Origin: Chamaea fasciata | Lineage: Eukaryota > Chordata > Aves > Passeriformes > Sylviidae | DNA length: 64,000 nucleotides | Reading direction: 5' to 3' | NCBI GenBank assembly: GCA_029207755.1 | Contig: JARCOQ010000002.1 | Coordinates: 83,850,087-83,914,086 of the forward strand | In this document: one piece after another, positions 13,755 to 25,464 of the stretch | Numbering within the stretch: the first letter of the stretch is position 1 | Layout: every line of letters begins with the position of its first letter | Made by a program: the position numbers and the translations under genes | Notes under the pieces: generated by a model | Database searches by the model: none | What the model was told of the DNA's origin: nothing | Seen by the model: the letters and a program-made list of their open reading frames with translations, nothing else

Positions 13755-14020
13755 TTCTATGAGACAGTGGTAAGGACTCACCTAGAAAATTATTTTGAGA
13801 CTTACTTTCAAGCATGCTACCAAGATAGGCACGGTCTGTCAGAAAGTTCAAAGGGAACATATAGACATAGAGGAGGATCAGAGAAACTGGAGATCTAAAA
13901 TTTACCAGTACAGACTGAATGAGCTGTGGAATGAAGAAAGAGATGTTAATTTGAAGAATAACAGTTCAAATAAAACCTTATAGTCTTCAAATATATAAAA
14001 GGCTGGTGCCATCTGTTCTC
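13755..14020 (+). mobile_element. Old, diverged CR1 fragment, sense
   Basis: Weak but ordered matches to the CR1 body: GAGACAGTGGTAAGGACTCACCTAG, then GAGGATCAGAGAAACTGGAG, then GACTGAATGAGCTGTGGAATG, then CCTTATAGTCTTCAAATATAT followed by AAAAGGCTGG. The spacing fits CR1. Divergence suggests an ancient insertion. Confidence 0.65.
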
Positions 14021-14908
14021 CATATTTTAAATGCCCAAAGCAGCAAGGGATATTCGAGTTCCTAAGAGTATGGAATATGAAGAACTGTAAGGTGGAAAGG
14101 CTTGAGAATCTCCATCTTTGTATTTTCAGCAACTGATACTACAAGAATTAATTTGGTGAGCAGGAGGATGCAATAGATCTCTGATTTTGTGCCTTACTGG
14201 ACTTCTGATTTTCTGCTGCATGGATGAGCAGTGAAGCAGAGATTTATCAGCCTGTTGAGCTTGGAAAAGAAGGATAAGGACAAAGGAAATCCATAGGGAA
14301 ACGAATGGCTCTCTCAAAAGAGGCTCCTACTCCACACTACCGTATTTGAATCCTTCAACAATGGTGACAATGTCCTCCTGCACGCAGTTCCACATTCACA
14401 ACCATCGAACAACATCTCCCAAAAGCTCCACGGACAGCATTCTCTACTTAGGCAACACATAAATGCATCATATTTTCTAAATGCATTATTTTTTTCTGAG
14501 GTGAAAGGCAAGATCTACACCCAAGGCGTTTTTGTGTCAAAATTCTCCTTCATGGAGGCAACTCTTCCCATCTTAATTTTTCTGAACCTTGCAATTACTT
14601 TTCTGTTCATTCTGCAGTTCAAAAGCAGATTTTGAATAGAGCAGACTGAAGAGAATTTTTGGACAGGCATGTTAGTGTTGGTAGTCTTAAGTTTCTCAAC
14701 TCCTCTTTGTTATGATGATTCCAGGTAGCATTAATAGCTCCTTGCAGCCCTATAAGATGGACAAGAAAGTACTCTGAGAGTTCAACAATTTCAACAAACT
14801 GGAAAAACAGAGGAAAGTAGCTTTTCCTCATAGAGGAGGCAGTTTCAAGGATGTGAATAACATGAAACAGCCTCATTTCAAAATTACTGACTGTTATCTC
14901 CTATTAAA

Positions 14909-16085
14909 TCATAGAACCACCATAGAATGGTTTGGGTTGAAAGGGCACTTTGAAGATCATCTAATTCCAATTCCCCTGTGGTGGGAAGAGACACCTTCCA
15001 CTAGAGCAGATTTTTACCAAGCTGGCCTTGAACACTCCTAGGGATGGGGCAACTGCTTCTCTGGGCAACATTCCAGTGCTTCACCATTCCCAAAGAAAAT
15101 AATTTTCTCCTAATATCTGATCTAAACCTACTCCCTGTCAATCTCAATCCATTCCTCCTTACCTTGTCACTACATAATCTTGTAAGCAGCCTTGCCCTAT
15201 CTTTCTTGTAAGTTCCCTTCAGTACTGGAATGTTGCAATTAGGTCATCCCTAAGCCTTCTCTTTCCCAGGCTGAACAATCCAAAACTCTCAGCATTCCCT
15301 CATAGCAGAGGTGGTCCATCCCTCTGATCATCTTGGTGCCTCTTCTCTGGACTTGCTCCAACAGGCCTGTGCCCTTTCAGTGCTGGGGCCCCCAGAGCTG
15401 GGTGCAGCACTCCTGGTGGGGTGTCAGCAGAGCAGAGCAGAGCAGAGGGGCAGGATCCCCTCCCTGGCCCTGCTGGCCGTGCTGCATTTGGTACAGCCCA
15501 GGACATGTTTGGCTTTCTGGGCTGGGAGTGCCCCTGACTGGGTCATGTCCAGCCTCTCACCCACCAGCACCCCCAACTCCTTCCAGGCAGGATCTGCTCT
15601 CCATCTGTCCATCCCCCAGCCTGTACTGATAACAGAGGTTGCCCTGACACTTGGGCAGCACCTGGTACATGATCTTCTTAAACCACATGAGATTCCCATG
15701 TGCCCACTTCTCGAGGATGTTTATGTCTCTCTGGTTGGCAACCCATCCTTCAGGTGTGTCAGCTGCAAATTTGCTGAGGGTGCACTCAATTCCTCTACGT
15801 CATTAATGAAGATACTAAATAACACTGGTCCTAGTACAGATCCTTGAGGGACACTACTCGTTACTGATGACTATTGGGACTCTGAGCCATTGACCACTTC
15901 ACTCTGGATATGGTCATCCATGCAATTCCTATTCCACCCAACAGTCCACCCATCACTCTCCAATTTGGCAAGAAGGACGCTGTGGGGACCATGTCAAAGC
16001 CTTTAGAGAAGTCCATAAAAAAACAGTTTTTGCCCTGAAATTTTCCATTTCTGTCTGTAATCAGATCTGATTTTTCTTTCATGCT
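14909..16085 (-). mobile_element. CR1 LINE, 3' part including RT remnant, antisense
   Basis: Read on the minus strand, this runs from reverse transcriptase through the CR1 3' region to the typical 3' tip. On the + strand the tip appears as ATCATAGAACCACCATAGAATGG at 14909. The middle holds the familiar antisense CR1 text around GATCATCTTGGTGCCTCTTC (about 15326). It is 5'-truncated, as most CR1 copies are. A short AGAGC tandem expansion is at about 15427-15446. The right boundary is approximate. Confidence 0.9.
15680..16082 (-). pseudogene. CR1 reverse-transcriptase fragment, broken
   Basis: Minus-strand reading gives FSKGFDMVP (about 15990-16015), then VPQGSVLGPVLFSIFINDV (about 15797-15852), then TLSKFAAD, and then AHGNLM towards 15690. 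These are the order and spacing of the LINE RT palm: the aspartate motif A, the PQGS motif and the catalytic FADD region, here read as FAAD. Frameshifts separate the segments and sequence is missing after FAAD. The enzyme would be inactive. It is part of the CR1 element at 14909-16085. Confidence 0.8.
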
Positions 16086-17582
16086 AAGGGATTCAAAGCA
16101 TGCAGATTGTACTTAAATAATTTAACTTTCATTACTTGTCAAAGCAGATCCTCTATCCTTCTTGGTCTGAAGTACATGCACTACTCCAATACTGCATACA
16201 GAGGCAGAAACCTAAAGGGAGAAAATAACTATCTCATAGTGGCTGTTTTCTGGATATGCTTTTTATTGTTGTTTTACAGATTATATTCCCAAGCACTTTT
16301 TTTGAAAAGAGTGACTAGGACTATTTTATTTTTAAAGGACTTCATAAAAAAACAGCTGATGTGTTGCACAGGACAACATTTGTCTACCGCTTTGTTCATC
16401 ATCTAAAAAAATCCTGTTTTTTTATGTTTTGGTGCTGTAACAATTTACTTACCTTGGGAGTACATTTAAGGGACAAGATATTAGAAAATAAAATGACCAC
16501 AGCAGTCTCTAAGAACCAATTAGGTTGAATGGCAACAGCATTTCCATAATGTGAAAAAGTGAAACAACAAATATGAAAGTAGAGCATTCAATAAATTGTC
16601 TGGAAACTAGCAGTCATTTTATTCCACAGGTCTTCAAGATGATTCTACCAGAATCACCAGAATCTTGAGCCCTCTTACTGACAATTTTTTTTCCCTAATT
16701 CACTCCACACTTGCAGAATCTTTATACATCCAAGGTCAGCAAGCAGGACTGTTTCAGGATCAACAGAGGCTGTTTCCTGATCTTGTTCAGGTGTCAAATG
16801 CTCTCTGTCTTGAATGCTTGGATAAAACCTCTGAACTCTTTTTTAGTTCATTCCATATATACATTTTTGTAAAAACACTACCTTCAAATCATTTTTCATT
16901 GCTTTAATTGTTAGGAAGATTTCTCTGAACAACACAGGGTTTATCTGCCCCTTTAAAAATGCTGTGCACACTCAGTGCTGGAAAAGGCTTCAAATTTTTC
17001 CACCTCTGCTTTCCTATTTTGTTCTAAAAACAAGAAAAAACCCCACAAGCTAACTTCCACTCGTAAATATTTAATAAAGATTGTAGGAGAAGATTCCAAG
17101 AATAATTACTTCTGATTATATTTTCCTACATAATGGGTATCTTCATTGGTTGAAGCACTGAATGACAAACTAAAGTAAAATCAAGCCTAAAGCATTGAAT
17201 ATTTATGCTTGCCTGCGATTTACATGAAGAAAAAACTAAGAAGTAATGTAAACAAACTTCTTAGCAGTGAGATAAGATACAAAGAGAATAATCCGAAGAT
17301 CAGATTTTGGGTTACAGCTTTCCAGACTTGCCAAACTTTACTCTAAAATCAATTATTGTTCCTGTAATGACTTTCTAGATTTCTGTAATGGCTTTTCACC
17401 TGATTTCAGTCAGCGTGAAGTCAGGATTCAGTAGACAAATGACACGAAATCCTTATGAGAAATACTTATGATATGTAGTTTTTACAGATTCATGAATGAA
17501 AGTAAAAAAGGTGAGGAGACTTGAAGTCTCATTCAAGTCTCCAAAGTAAAGAGACTTGTAGCACATTTGGCCTCTGAACAAC

Positions 17583-17654
17583 ACCATGGCAGCAGGGTTG
17601 GACCAGATGATCTTTGAAGGTTCCTTCCAACCCAAACCATTATGTGACTCTGTG
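17583..17654 (+). mobile_element. CR1 3' tip, sense
   Basis: AGGGTTGGACCAGATGATCTTTGAAGG then TTCCTTCCAACCCAAACCATTATGTGACTC is the canonical CR1 3' terminus. Only about 70 bp survives. A 16-A run follows at 17675. Confidence 0.8.
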
Positions 17655-17674
17655 AAAGAAAGACAAACTTCAGG

Positions 17675-17690
17675 AAAAAAAAAAAAAAAA
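17675..17690 (+). repeat. Poly(A) run, 16 A
   Basis: A16 shortly after the CR1 tip at 17583-17654. CR1 does not normally end in poly(A), so the link is probably coincidental. Confidence 0.85.
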
Positions 17691-18339
17691 CCCATCTTGG
17701 CCAAGATGGAAAGTGGTGTTCTGGGATATGCTGGAATCAAGCACAAGACAAAAGAGGAAAATTCGAAACAATTACAGAAAAACTAAGCAGAGTGAAGTTT
17801 TCCAGTATCTACTGTATTCTAATAAAAAAACTAAAGACATGAACACGTCTGTATGTAGTTGTGAAACCTGAAAACATTAATCAGTTTTATTTTAATGGAA
17901 AAGGTACTACTTCACTTTGTTTTGTGCCTACTGCAAATTACTGCTCTATATCCTGGTAGAGGAATTCAGAGACCAGAGTTTTCCTGTATCTTCTCAGTTA
18001 GTTAATCTTCCTGCAAAAGCCACCAAACCCTGGAAGGGTCTTGTCACTAATTTTACCTCTAACCTCACCTCTCCATCTTCTTCAGTTACTGGATAAAGTG
18101 AAAAAGAATGCGGCTTCCTGCTCTCAAAGTACAGTAAACTTAGACTTTTTTTTTCCCATTAGTGCACTGGTGTTTTAAAATTAATACCTGAAATAAACTA
18201 TTTTAGATTTGACCAAATGGAGTTTTTTGCAGTCTTTCAGCTGAACATAAAAGTCTAAGGTTTTATTAAAAGGAAACCATAGAATTTTCTGAATCTGCAG
18301 CAATCTTTCCACTTCTCTCAATTCAGCTGATTTGGAAGC

Positions 18340-18770
18340 CAAACTTAATCAATTATTCACATTCCCAAAGGGAAAATGCAGCCTAGTTATCAGTGTCTCT
18401 TAAAAAGCTGACAAACTACCTGTACTCATTAATTAGCACACAGCTTCCATTAAAATAGGGGGACTTGTCATTAAGTTGTTAAATTCCTTGGCTACTTGCA
18501 GTGATTGAAATCCACACTCTCAAAGCCTACTAGCATATTGCCTACATATATCAAGGTGCTTTTGCATGAATGATGGCCAATAAAAATATTTTACAGAAGT
18601 CTGAATTTAATTGACCAGGCTGCCAGCACTCCTTCCAAGGGATTGGAGGAATAAGTTACCAATTTAAATTAAAAGCCCATGTAACAAGAACAACAGAAAT
18701 TGATTGCAACATCTCCTGATTACAATTCTGGGAGGATTAGAAGCTCCTGAAGTTTTATAATTAAAAAATG
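18340..18770. other. AT-rich block with the texture of a conserved non-coding element
   Basis: Many ATTA/TAAT homeodomain-like cores and a TTTGCAT octamer-like word, few low-complexity runs, no repeat match that I recognise, and no open frame. This is a compositional impression only. Confidence 0.2.
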
Positions 18771-21700
18771 ATATGTCTACACTTTTCTCAATCTAACACA
18801 ATATCTCCTAATAAATTATGTAGATTATTTTTTTGAAGAGGAGGATCATAAACCTTGATCCATAGATTACTTTTATCCCCCCCACCCCAAAAAATAGTTT
18901 TAAAATAATTCATACTAAGCAGAAAAAGCACAAAAATAATACTAATTAATTTTCAATGACCAGTTTTTAACTAATTGGTTTTACAAGCTGTACTTTTATT
19001 TTCATAACACAAAGCCCTTTTTTAATCTTAAATAACCTCAATAATTTTCCTATTTTTTCCCTTATTTTATTATTTTCTTTGTGTGCCCCTGTTCTGACTG
19101 AACTAATCATGCTGCTCTATACAGAGGACTAGGATAAAAGTCGATGAACAAACACCTCCTATAAGGAGCTGATTACCAGTAGCAGTATCTCTCAGTAAGG
19201 GCCTTTTGAGGCAGGAACAAACCTCCCTTTGCCTCTCCATGGTGAAAAAACACTAGCACCACTCTGCAAATCATCCTATTCATCTGCAGACAAGTTGGCA
19301 GAGCAGGAGATTCAGAAAGAACCCAGCTTCCCTCCATCATAAATTTCTTTGTCCGCTCAAGTGCAGCTTGAGCATCTTTTTGATTATTTCAGCAATGGAT
19401 AGAGATATTAATTTGCTATAGGTATTGTAAGCCTGTTGCACATTTAATGGGAAGAAAGGGAGAAGTATCCCTACAACATTTCTAATGCATCAGAAATAGG
19501 GTTTCTCCACAGATGTGCACAGGACCCACTGGTCAACCATCATACAGGATTTCACAAGCTTTTTCTTCAGGTAGTAAAGGAATTACTGCTGGGTCATGTC
19601 AGCTGCTCAGACAGTTTTCATCAGTAGTGCACAAGCACTGTTTCTGACCTGAAGAGCATAACCTAGATCCTTCAGTGATAAATTCCCTTCTCAGGGGAGC
19701 AGGGATCTGTGACTTCAGATGTAACTATGTCCTAGAAGTTGTGTGTTGATCTCTAATCATTGTTCAGTTGCTACATTCTTGCATTTTTTTTCTCCTGCTA
19801 AAATGACAAAATTCAGAAGGATTCTTCCTTGAATTTCATAGTGTCCCAGGACCAGGAAACCCGCAATGATGAACTACTGAAAAATAAACATATATTTGCC
19901 AAGGAATGACTGCATTGAAGCATAGTTTCAAGAATGAAAGCCTAATATATGCAGTAAAAAGACAAACTATATAAGGCTATGTTTGGAGGAGAGACACGCA
20001 GATAAAGATTATGAAAGAAACCTCTCTCATATTACATTCCTGTCTGCCAGAAAACTGCCAGAGGATCAAAAAACCCAAAACACCCCCGAAAGCAGTGTAA
20101 TCCTGTTGCAACTGATACATGCAGTACTGACTCTCAGTGACAAAGAAGAGCATGTAAAAGTTTTATTCTGGATCATAAGGGCACAGACATTGAATGTCTT
20201 GTTTAATGGCCAAAGCTCTAGCACTGGAACATTGTCTTCTTGCAAGCATACATTTGGGGAGAAAGAAAAAACAAATTAACAAAGCAAAGTCTCTTTGACT
20301 TTGAGCTCGAAGAATACCTGACCATCCCATTTCAAGAGCTTTGACTACTAAAGCTCCTAAACCCATATTTATATCATAAATTATTTTCCTTCAGTTTTAG
20401 TGATCATTGATGCTGCTGGATAAATTACCTACTAATATTAAATGTAAATGTTCCAAAGCTACATTTACACCCAGCAAGAAGTTTTAAAAAAATCTTTTTA
20501 ACTAGCAAGTGTAAGAAAGTCAGCATTGATTAAAATGCAATTAAATGTATTATGCAGGAACATTTCCAAAATGAAGAAGGACTTTACTAGTAGTCTCAAT
20601 AAATAGGCTGAACAGTTTTTAAAGCCTCTGCAGTTTTTCAACCCTAGATCTGCATTCTGAGCTTCTACATCATCTCTGTTTCAGACCTGATATCGTCTTG
20701 CTTCTTACAGCTTTCTATCTGGCAAAGCAATTGTTCTTGTTTCTGATATTTGCCACAGATACTCAGTTGAGTCACCTGATGGACCAAACAGGACTTAAAA
20801 CTACAGCAATGAAGAATGGCAGTTGGCAAAAAGTGTTGGAAAGTTGATCTGCATTAAACATGTTCGAGTGACACTAGTACCTCTCATACCAGGAGACAAA
20901 AAGAGCCCATCTGAGACATACTGATTCTTTTTATTTTATGTGAACTTGTGGCAAGAAAATGAAGTCCAAAGAATTTTTTTCTTTTAGATAGAGATGTCAA
21001 ACAGAAAAAAGGAGCATGATCTGAAACTGAAATGAAAGGACAAAGTCCTTGTTAAGACTATTACTCACATACCCGATTATAAATGGGCTGGGGTAGGAGT
21101 GGTAGGGTTTGTTTTTTGGTTTGTTTTTGGGTTTTTTTTTTACTAGATGAACTAGGTGGTCAACACTTTTTTCACTGTAGAAAAGATATATTCTTTATTT
21201 ATATAAGAGATAAAGAATAAAAGATAAACCATTTGTAGAACTTAATAAATGTTTCTAAAAATATTTTTAATTCTTTATTTGAGCTTCTATTTAGCTATTT
21301 ATAATCTGAAAATTATAAAAATTTGAAGATGGTATCCCAAAAACTAAATACTTCACTGCTACAAATCATAACAATTACCTTGGATTTTGTTTTGCAGAAT
21401 TTTGTCAGCCAATACTGGAAAGTCAAAGGTAAGTAATATCTCTAATTTAATTAAAAAGCTCTTATAACTGAAAATTGATATTTCAGAAATTATTTGAATT
21501 AGTTTAGTTACTATATACTATTATCTTGATTTCTGCTATCTCCAGAAAGAAGAGCTATCAGAGAGGAAGATGAAGAGCTTAGGATTTACACACAGAAAAA
21601 AAAATACAGGAAAGTTTCTAAACATATTTCTGTTGACCACATTAAAAATGTCACTGCTGTTAAAAGGTGCAGAAGTATTTAAATAAGCCCATATCTTCAG

Positions 21701-22187
21701 TCTCTATAAGTTCAGGATGTTTTCCTCAGTGACAGGGAGTAGCTGTCAGTATCACTGTGCAAGGTAGACACTCAATCTCCAGTTCAAGTTAACTTGAAGT
21801 CAATCCTCTTGGACACACTACTGAAAAAAAATCCCAATACACTGGTTACATTTCCCACTACAAACGCAGAATTGTACTGTCAAATTCCTGCATCACAGTT
21901 TCTGAAATTTCATGGTTTGAATAATAGTCTGTTAATGCTATTTTAAAACACAGCAAAACTTAAAATATACCTTAGCAGACATGAAAGAAAAAATACCAGT
22001 TAAAATTAAAGAAAACAGCAGCTTCTCCTTCACACAAAATTTTGAGCTAATACTTAGCCTATATCAAATTTGCACCGAATATGGCGAACACCTAGCAACT
22101 AGCCTATAAAAACAAAACATTTCCTGCAAAAAAACTCTACCAAATGTCATATGTAGACTTGTGCTGATGAGCATACTGGGACATTAC

Positions 22188-22263
22188 CAACATCTGGAGA
22201 TACTATTTTTCACCAAATTACTAGAGTTTTCTGTGACTGTCTTGCCTAGGTAGACTTCCAAAC
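22188..22263 (-). CDS. Candidate fourth coding exon, 76 nt, phase 1 to phase 2
   Basis: Seen: the minus strand has a good acceptor with a branch-like CTAAAC and the end CCTCTTGGCAG before 22263. The two bases after it complete a Gly codon with the last base of the exon at 25396-25464. The frame then reads LEVYLGKTVTENSSNLVKNS and ISRC plus two bases. The donor TTG|GTAATG after 22188 is weak. One sequon (NSS) is present. If real, the next exon must begin with a single completing base. A possible continuation after an AG at about 22055 (reading SKFCVKEKLLFSLIL) fits the phase but has a poor acceptor. No terminal exon or poly(A) site was assigned. This is the least certain of the four exons. Confidence 0.28.
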
Positions 22264-25200
22264 CTGCCAAGAGGTTTAGAATAAAGACTGAAATGGAAAG
22301 AGGAAAGTGAGAGGCATTTTTATGGACTACACTGAATTTTCTGTAAAATGAATGGGAATTCCTTAAAAATGAATATGAAAATTTTAAAGTGCTAACCATA
22401 TTTCCCTCTAAATTTGCAATGCAGACACAATGAAACACAGTCTTTCACATACTTGGTGCACACATAATTAAAAATCTTTGACAGAAGTGTGAAAGCAATC
22501 CATCTATACTAGAAGCAGCACAAGAATGGCTTCAATTTAGTCAAAGGTACAGAATGTGTTTCATGCCTTGTCTCAGTTTTTCTCATGTGCTTTTGGAACA
22601 TGCTAAGATAAAGGTGACAAATTTCCATTGTTCAAGGTCTTTATCCCTTTCCTGCTAATGTCGTCTTCTCTGGAATTTTTCAGTATTCTCCGTTATTCCC
22701 CATTTCAGCCAAACAATCACAAAATTTTCTTTAACAGTTATTGCTACCACAGCCAAAACTCTCCAAAATGGCTGCGCAACCTCTTCACCATTCAGCTCTT
22801 ATTTGTCGTGGGTCTTGGTAAAGGAAAACTTGGATGTCCAATACTTAATTAAAGTAGCATATAGATTTGGGAGCTTGGGAATGTTACAAAGCTTCTAAAG
22901 TCTGAGCATGTATCTTACCTGTATCCACAATAGAACAGGACTTAGGCAAATAATAAGTCTTTTGTTTAAATCCTGCTGTCTTTCAAAGGTAACCCATCCC
23001 CACAAGGTGAGTGAATGGTAACTCACATTGACCAGGTCTTTACAGCACAGTCACAGCTCAACTGAGAAATCACCTCAGCTGAACAGATGGTATCCCAGTT
23101 CAGACACTTTCATTGCCTTTAGAGACTGAAGTCGTTAAGAATCAACTTCTCTGACAAGTTCTCTATCTTCTTTCTGACAGGGAAAATCATATGTGATGAT
23201 TTCTGTGTTGGTTGGTGGGTGAATAACAGAACATGTAAAAAATTCAACAGTTTCACATCCTCAACTGCACTGGATGAATTGAGCAGAACAGCCTCCACCA
23301 AGTCTACAGAACTGTATGATCGCTTTTAACCAAAATCTCCAGCTACTACAATGAAAACATGCTGTTAGCTGGCAAATTTTCATCTCCCATGGCTGTACTC
23401 AAACGTAGCTGAAAGCCATTGGAAATAGCTGCTAGACCATGAAAAAATGAAGATTAACCGTCTATAAAATGTTATTTATAGCAGACAAACCATTAACTAG
23501 GGGTGAATTACTAACTCACCAGTGGTTTCTCTGTGAAAGGGTCACCTTGGAACTTCCCAGAATTTCCATCCGTAAAGTTCCGTTAGTTTTTTTCTTTTCT
23601 TTTCAATAATACATTATCCTCAGCTTATCTTTTTGCCATTTTAAAATGCATTGCTCTATTTTGACAGGATTATTTCATCTGCTGATAATGACTAGGCTGA
23701 TCAAACAAATTCTCTTATTCCTTAGACTTCATCTGTATGTATCACCAAAGTCCTACAAAGTTGTGAGTAATGGATTGCTAGAAACATTGTTCAAGTATGG
23801 GGGAAAAAAGCACTATACTACTCATTACACAGAAAATATTACCATGTGTGGCTAAATACTTGGTCAAATTCTTGGCTGGGAACTAGTCATACTTCTCATT
23901 CCTCATTATTTAAAGAGAATTAAAAAAAATGCATTATTCTGAAATTTATGTTTAAAGCAGGAACTTGTTCAGTAGATGCCTAATACACATTGACTAAGAA
24001 TTTGGTTTTGAAGAGTTAATCTGAAACTGCAGTATCACTCTATCAAGTATAAAAACTGATTTTCATTCAGTGAAGGCAAAAACAACATATATATATATAT
24101 AAGTCTGATGTTTTCCTTTCTTTGAAATGCTCAAGCAATCTTTGCCAGTGACAATATTTTTTTACATCATGTTCCTATCAGAATTTATTTCCATTAGAAA
24201 AAAAAAAGAAGAAAATCAGAAGTGCTTGATAAAACTTTAAGTCTTCCTAGGAATTTCCCTGACAACATTATTTCATGTAGATGTAGAATGCTGACTCAGT
24301 TTAAATTCTGAAATTGATAAATTGATTCATGCACCAGCCAGAAATATAATCCTAGGGTAGTTTTACTTGTGTGCATTATTCTTCCTTATCCTTTCCCTCT
24401 TTCGCCCCTGGAAAGATATTGACTCACCATTAATATTATGTCAGTAAATTGCTCTTAAGTCCTGTGGGGGCTTAGTAGTATCAGAAAAGTGAGGGCCTTC
24501 AGTCCTTCCAGACTCTGAAGAGTACATGAACAGACTCAAATTCTCACTATCATGTGTGTGTTGTAGCCCAAAACAAGAACTGTTCTATCACATTACATTT
24601 GCAATATCTACAATAAAAGGAGCATCCTCTAGGAATTAAAAATATAAAATATGAGTCCAATCCTACTCTAATAAATTGATTTCCAAGAAAAGGCCTAAGA
24701 TGAAGAAAAGCACAGAGTCTAGGAGTACAATACTCTGAAAACAGCTCAATTTTTCATATTACATACTTACATTTCTGACATACTTTCAGATTCTAATACA
24801 CAGAATTTCATTTTGGAGGTGCAAACTTTTTCAATTATGACTTAAAATTCAAACAAGATAAAAAAAATTAAATAGTACATCAATATTTAATTAAAATCTC
24901 GTGTGCTTGCATTTTTTAATGGAAATACACCAGAGCTATTTGTCTAAGTTTTTAAAAGCACCATTGGTTTTAATCAATGAAGTTTACAGACATTTTGATG
25001 TCACAGGCATAAGCTAGACATTTCAGAGCTAAATTATGGCTATTGGTCATTTCTGCAAGAGAACACTATGGCCATTACACTCCAATAATTACCAGTACTC
25101 AACCCCCAAAATCAAATAGGAGTAATTAATTTGCTGGAAGACTAATAACCTAAGGTATAGACTTCAATTTTTAACAAACAACATTTACATGCATCTACCT

Positions 25201-25395
25201 CTAAAAGCAACAGGGAAAGAAATGCAAATACAAAAAATTAATACACCTTTCTCCAGTCTCCTCAGGAAATGAATCTCTCAGGACCTCTTTGACTTTCCTG
25301 AACACTGAGGATGCTTCCTAGCAATCCTACAAATAAAGTGAATATAAATCCTGAAAATAGCAAACAGGTGTTGTTATTCAGCATAAGGAGCTTAC
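22264..25395 (-). other. Putative intron 3 of the minus-strand candidate gene
   Basis: AT-rich and largely featureless apart from a (TA)n at 24087 and an AT-rich block at about 24.88-25.2 kb. A minus-strand open stretch with a strong donor (about 24767-24835, ending at GTAAGTATG) is out of phase with the exon at 22188-22263. It could be an alternative exon. Confidence 0.25.
24087..24101 (+). repeat. (TA)n microsatellite
   Basis: About seven TA units. Confidence 0.85.
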
Positions 25396-25464
25396 CAAAA
25401 TGAGATTTGTCAATCACTTTCCTACTGTCAATTTCTCTTAAGGTTTTGTGATTACCACTGGGGT
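25396..25464 (-). CDS. Candidate third coding exon, 69 nt, phase 1 to phase 1
   Basis: Seen: the minus strand has an acceptor ending AACTCTCCTCATAG before 25464 and a donor TTTTG|GTAAGC after 25396. The exon has two bases, 22 codons and one base. The two leading bases complete the codon left by the exon at 28789-28946, giving Asp, and the frame continues PSGNHKTLREIDSRKVID then KSHF. The peptide is strongly hydrophilic. Inference: a symmetric phase-1 exon that could be kept or skipped without breaking the frame. Whether another exon lies in 25465-28788 is unknown. Short open stretches of this size are common in AT-rich DNA, so the case rests on the paired splice sites and the matching phase. 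Confidence 0.38.

Larger units (their letters stand above)
16086..22187. other. No confident gene; CR1 tip and isolated splice-like sites
   Basis: Holds the CR1 tip (17583), the possible conserved block (18340-18770) and the + strand candidate exon pair near 21.4-21.7 kb. It may be the downstream part of the minus-strand gene, but no exon was placed with confidence. Confidence 0.4.

Noticed and set aside
15311..15847. 178-codon + strand open frame, the longest in the window
   Set aside because: It is the antisense strand of a CR1 element; the minus strand reads RT and the CR1 3' region.
24434..24468. 34-nt minus-strand stretch with an excellent acceptor (CCCCCACAG) and a GTGAGT donor
   Set aside because: All three frames contain stops, so it cannot be an internal coding exon; it could only be non-coding.
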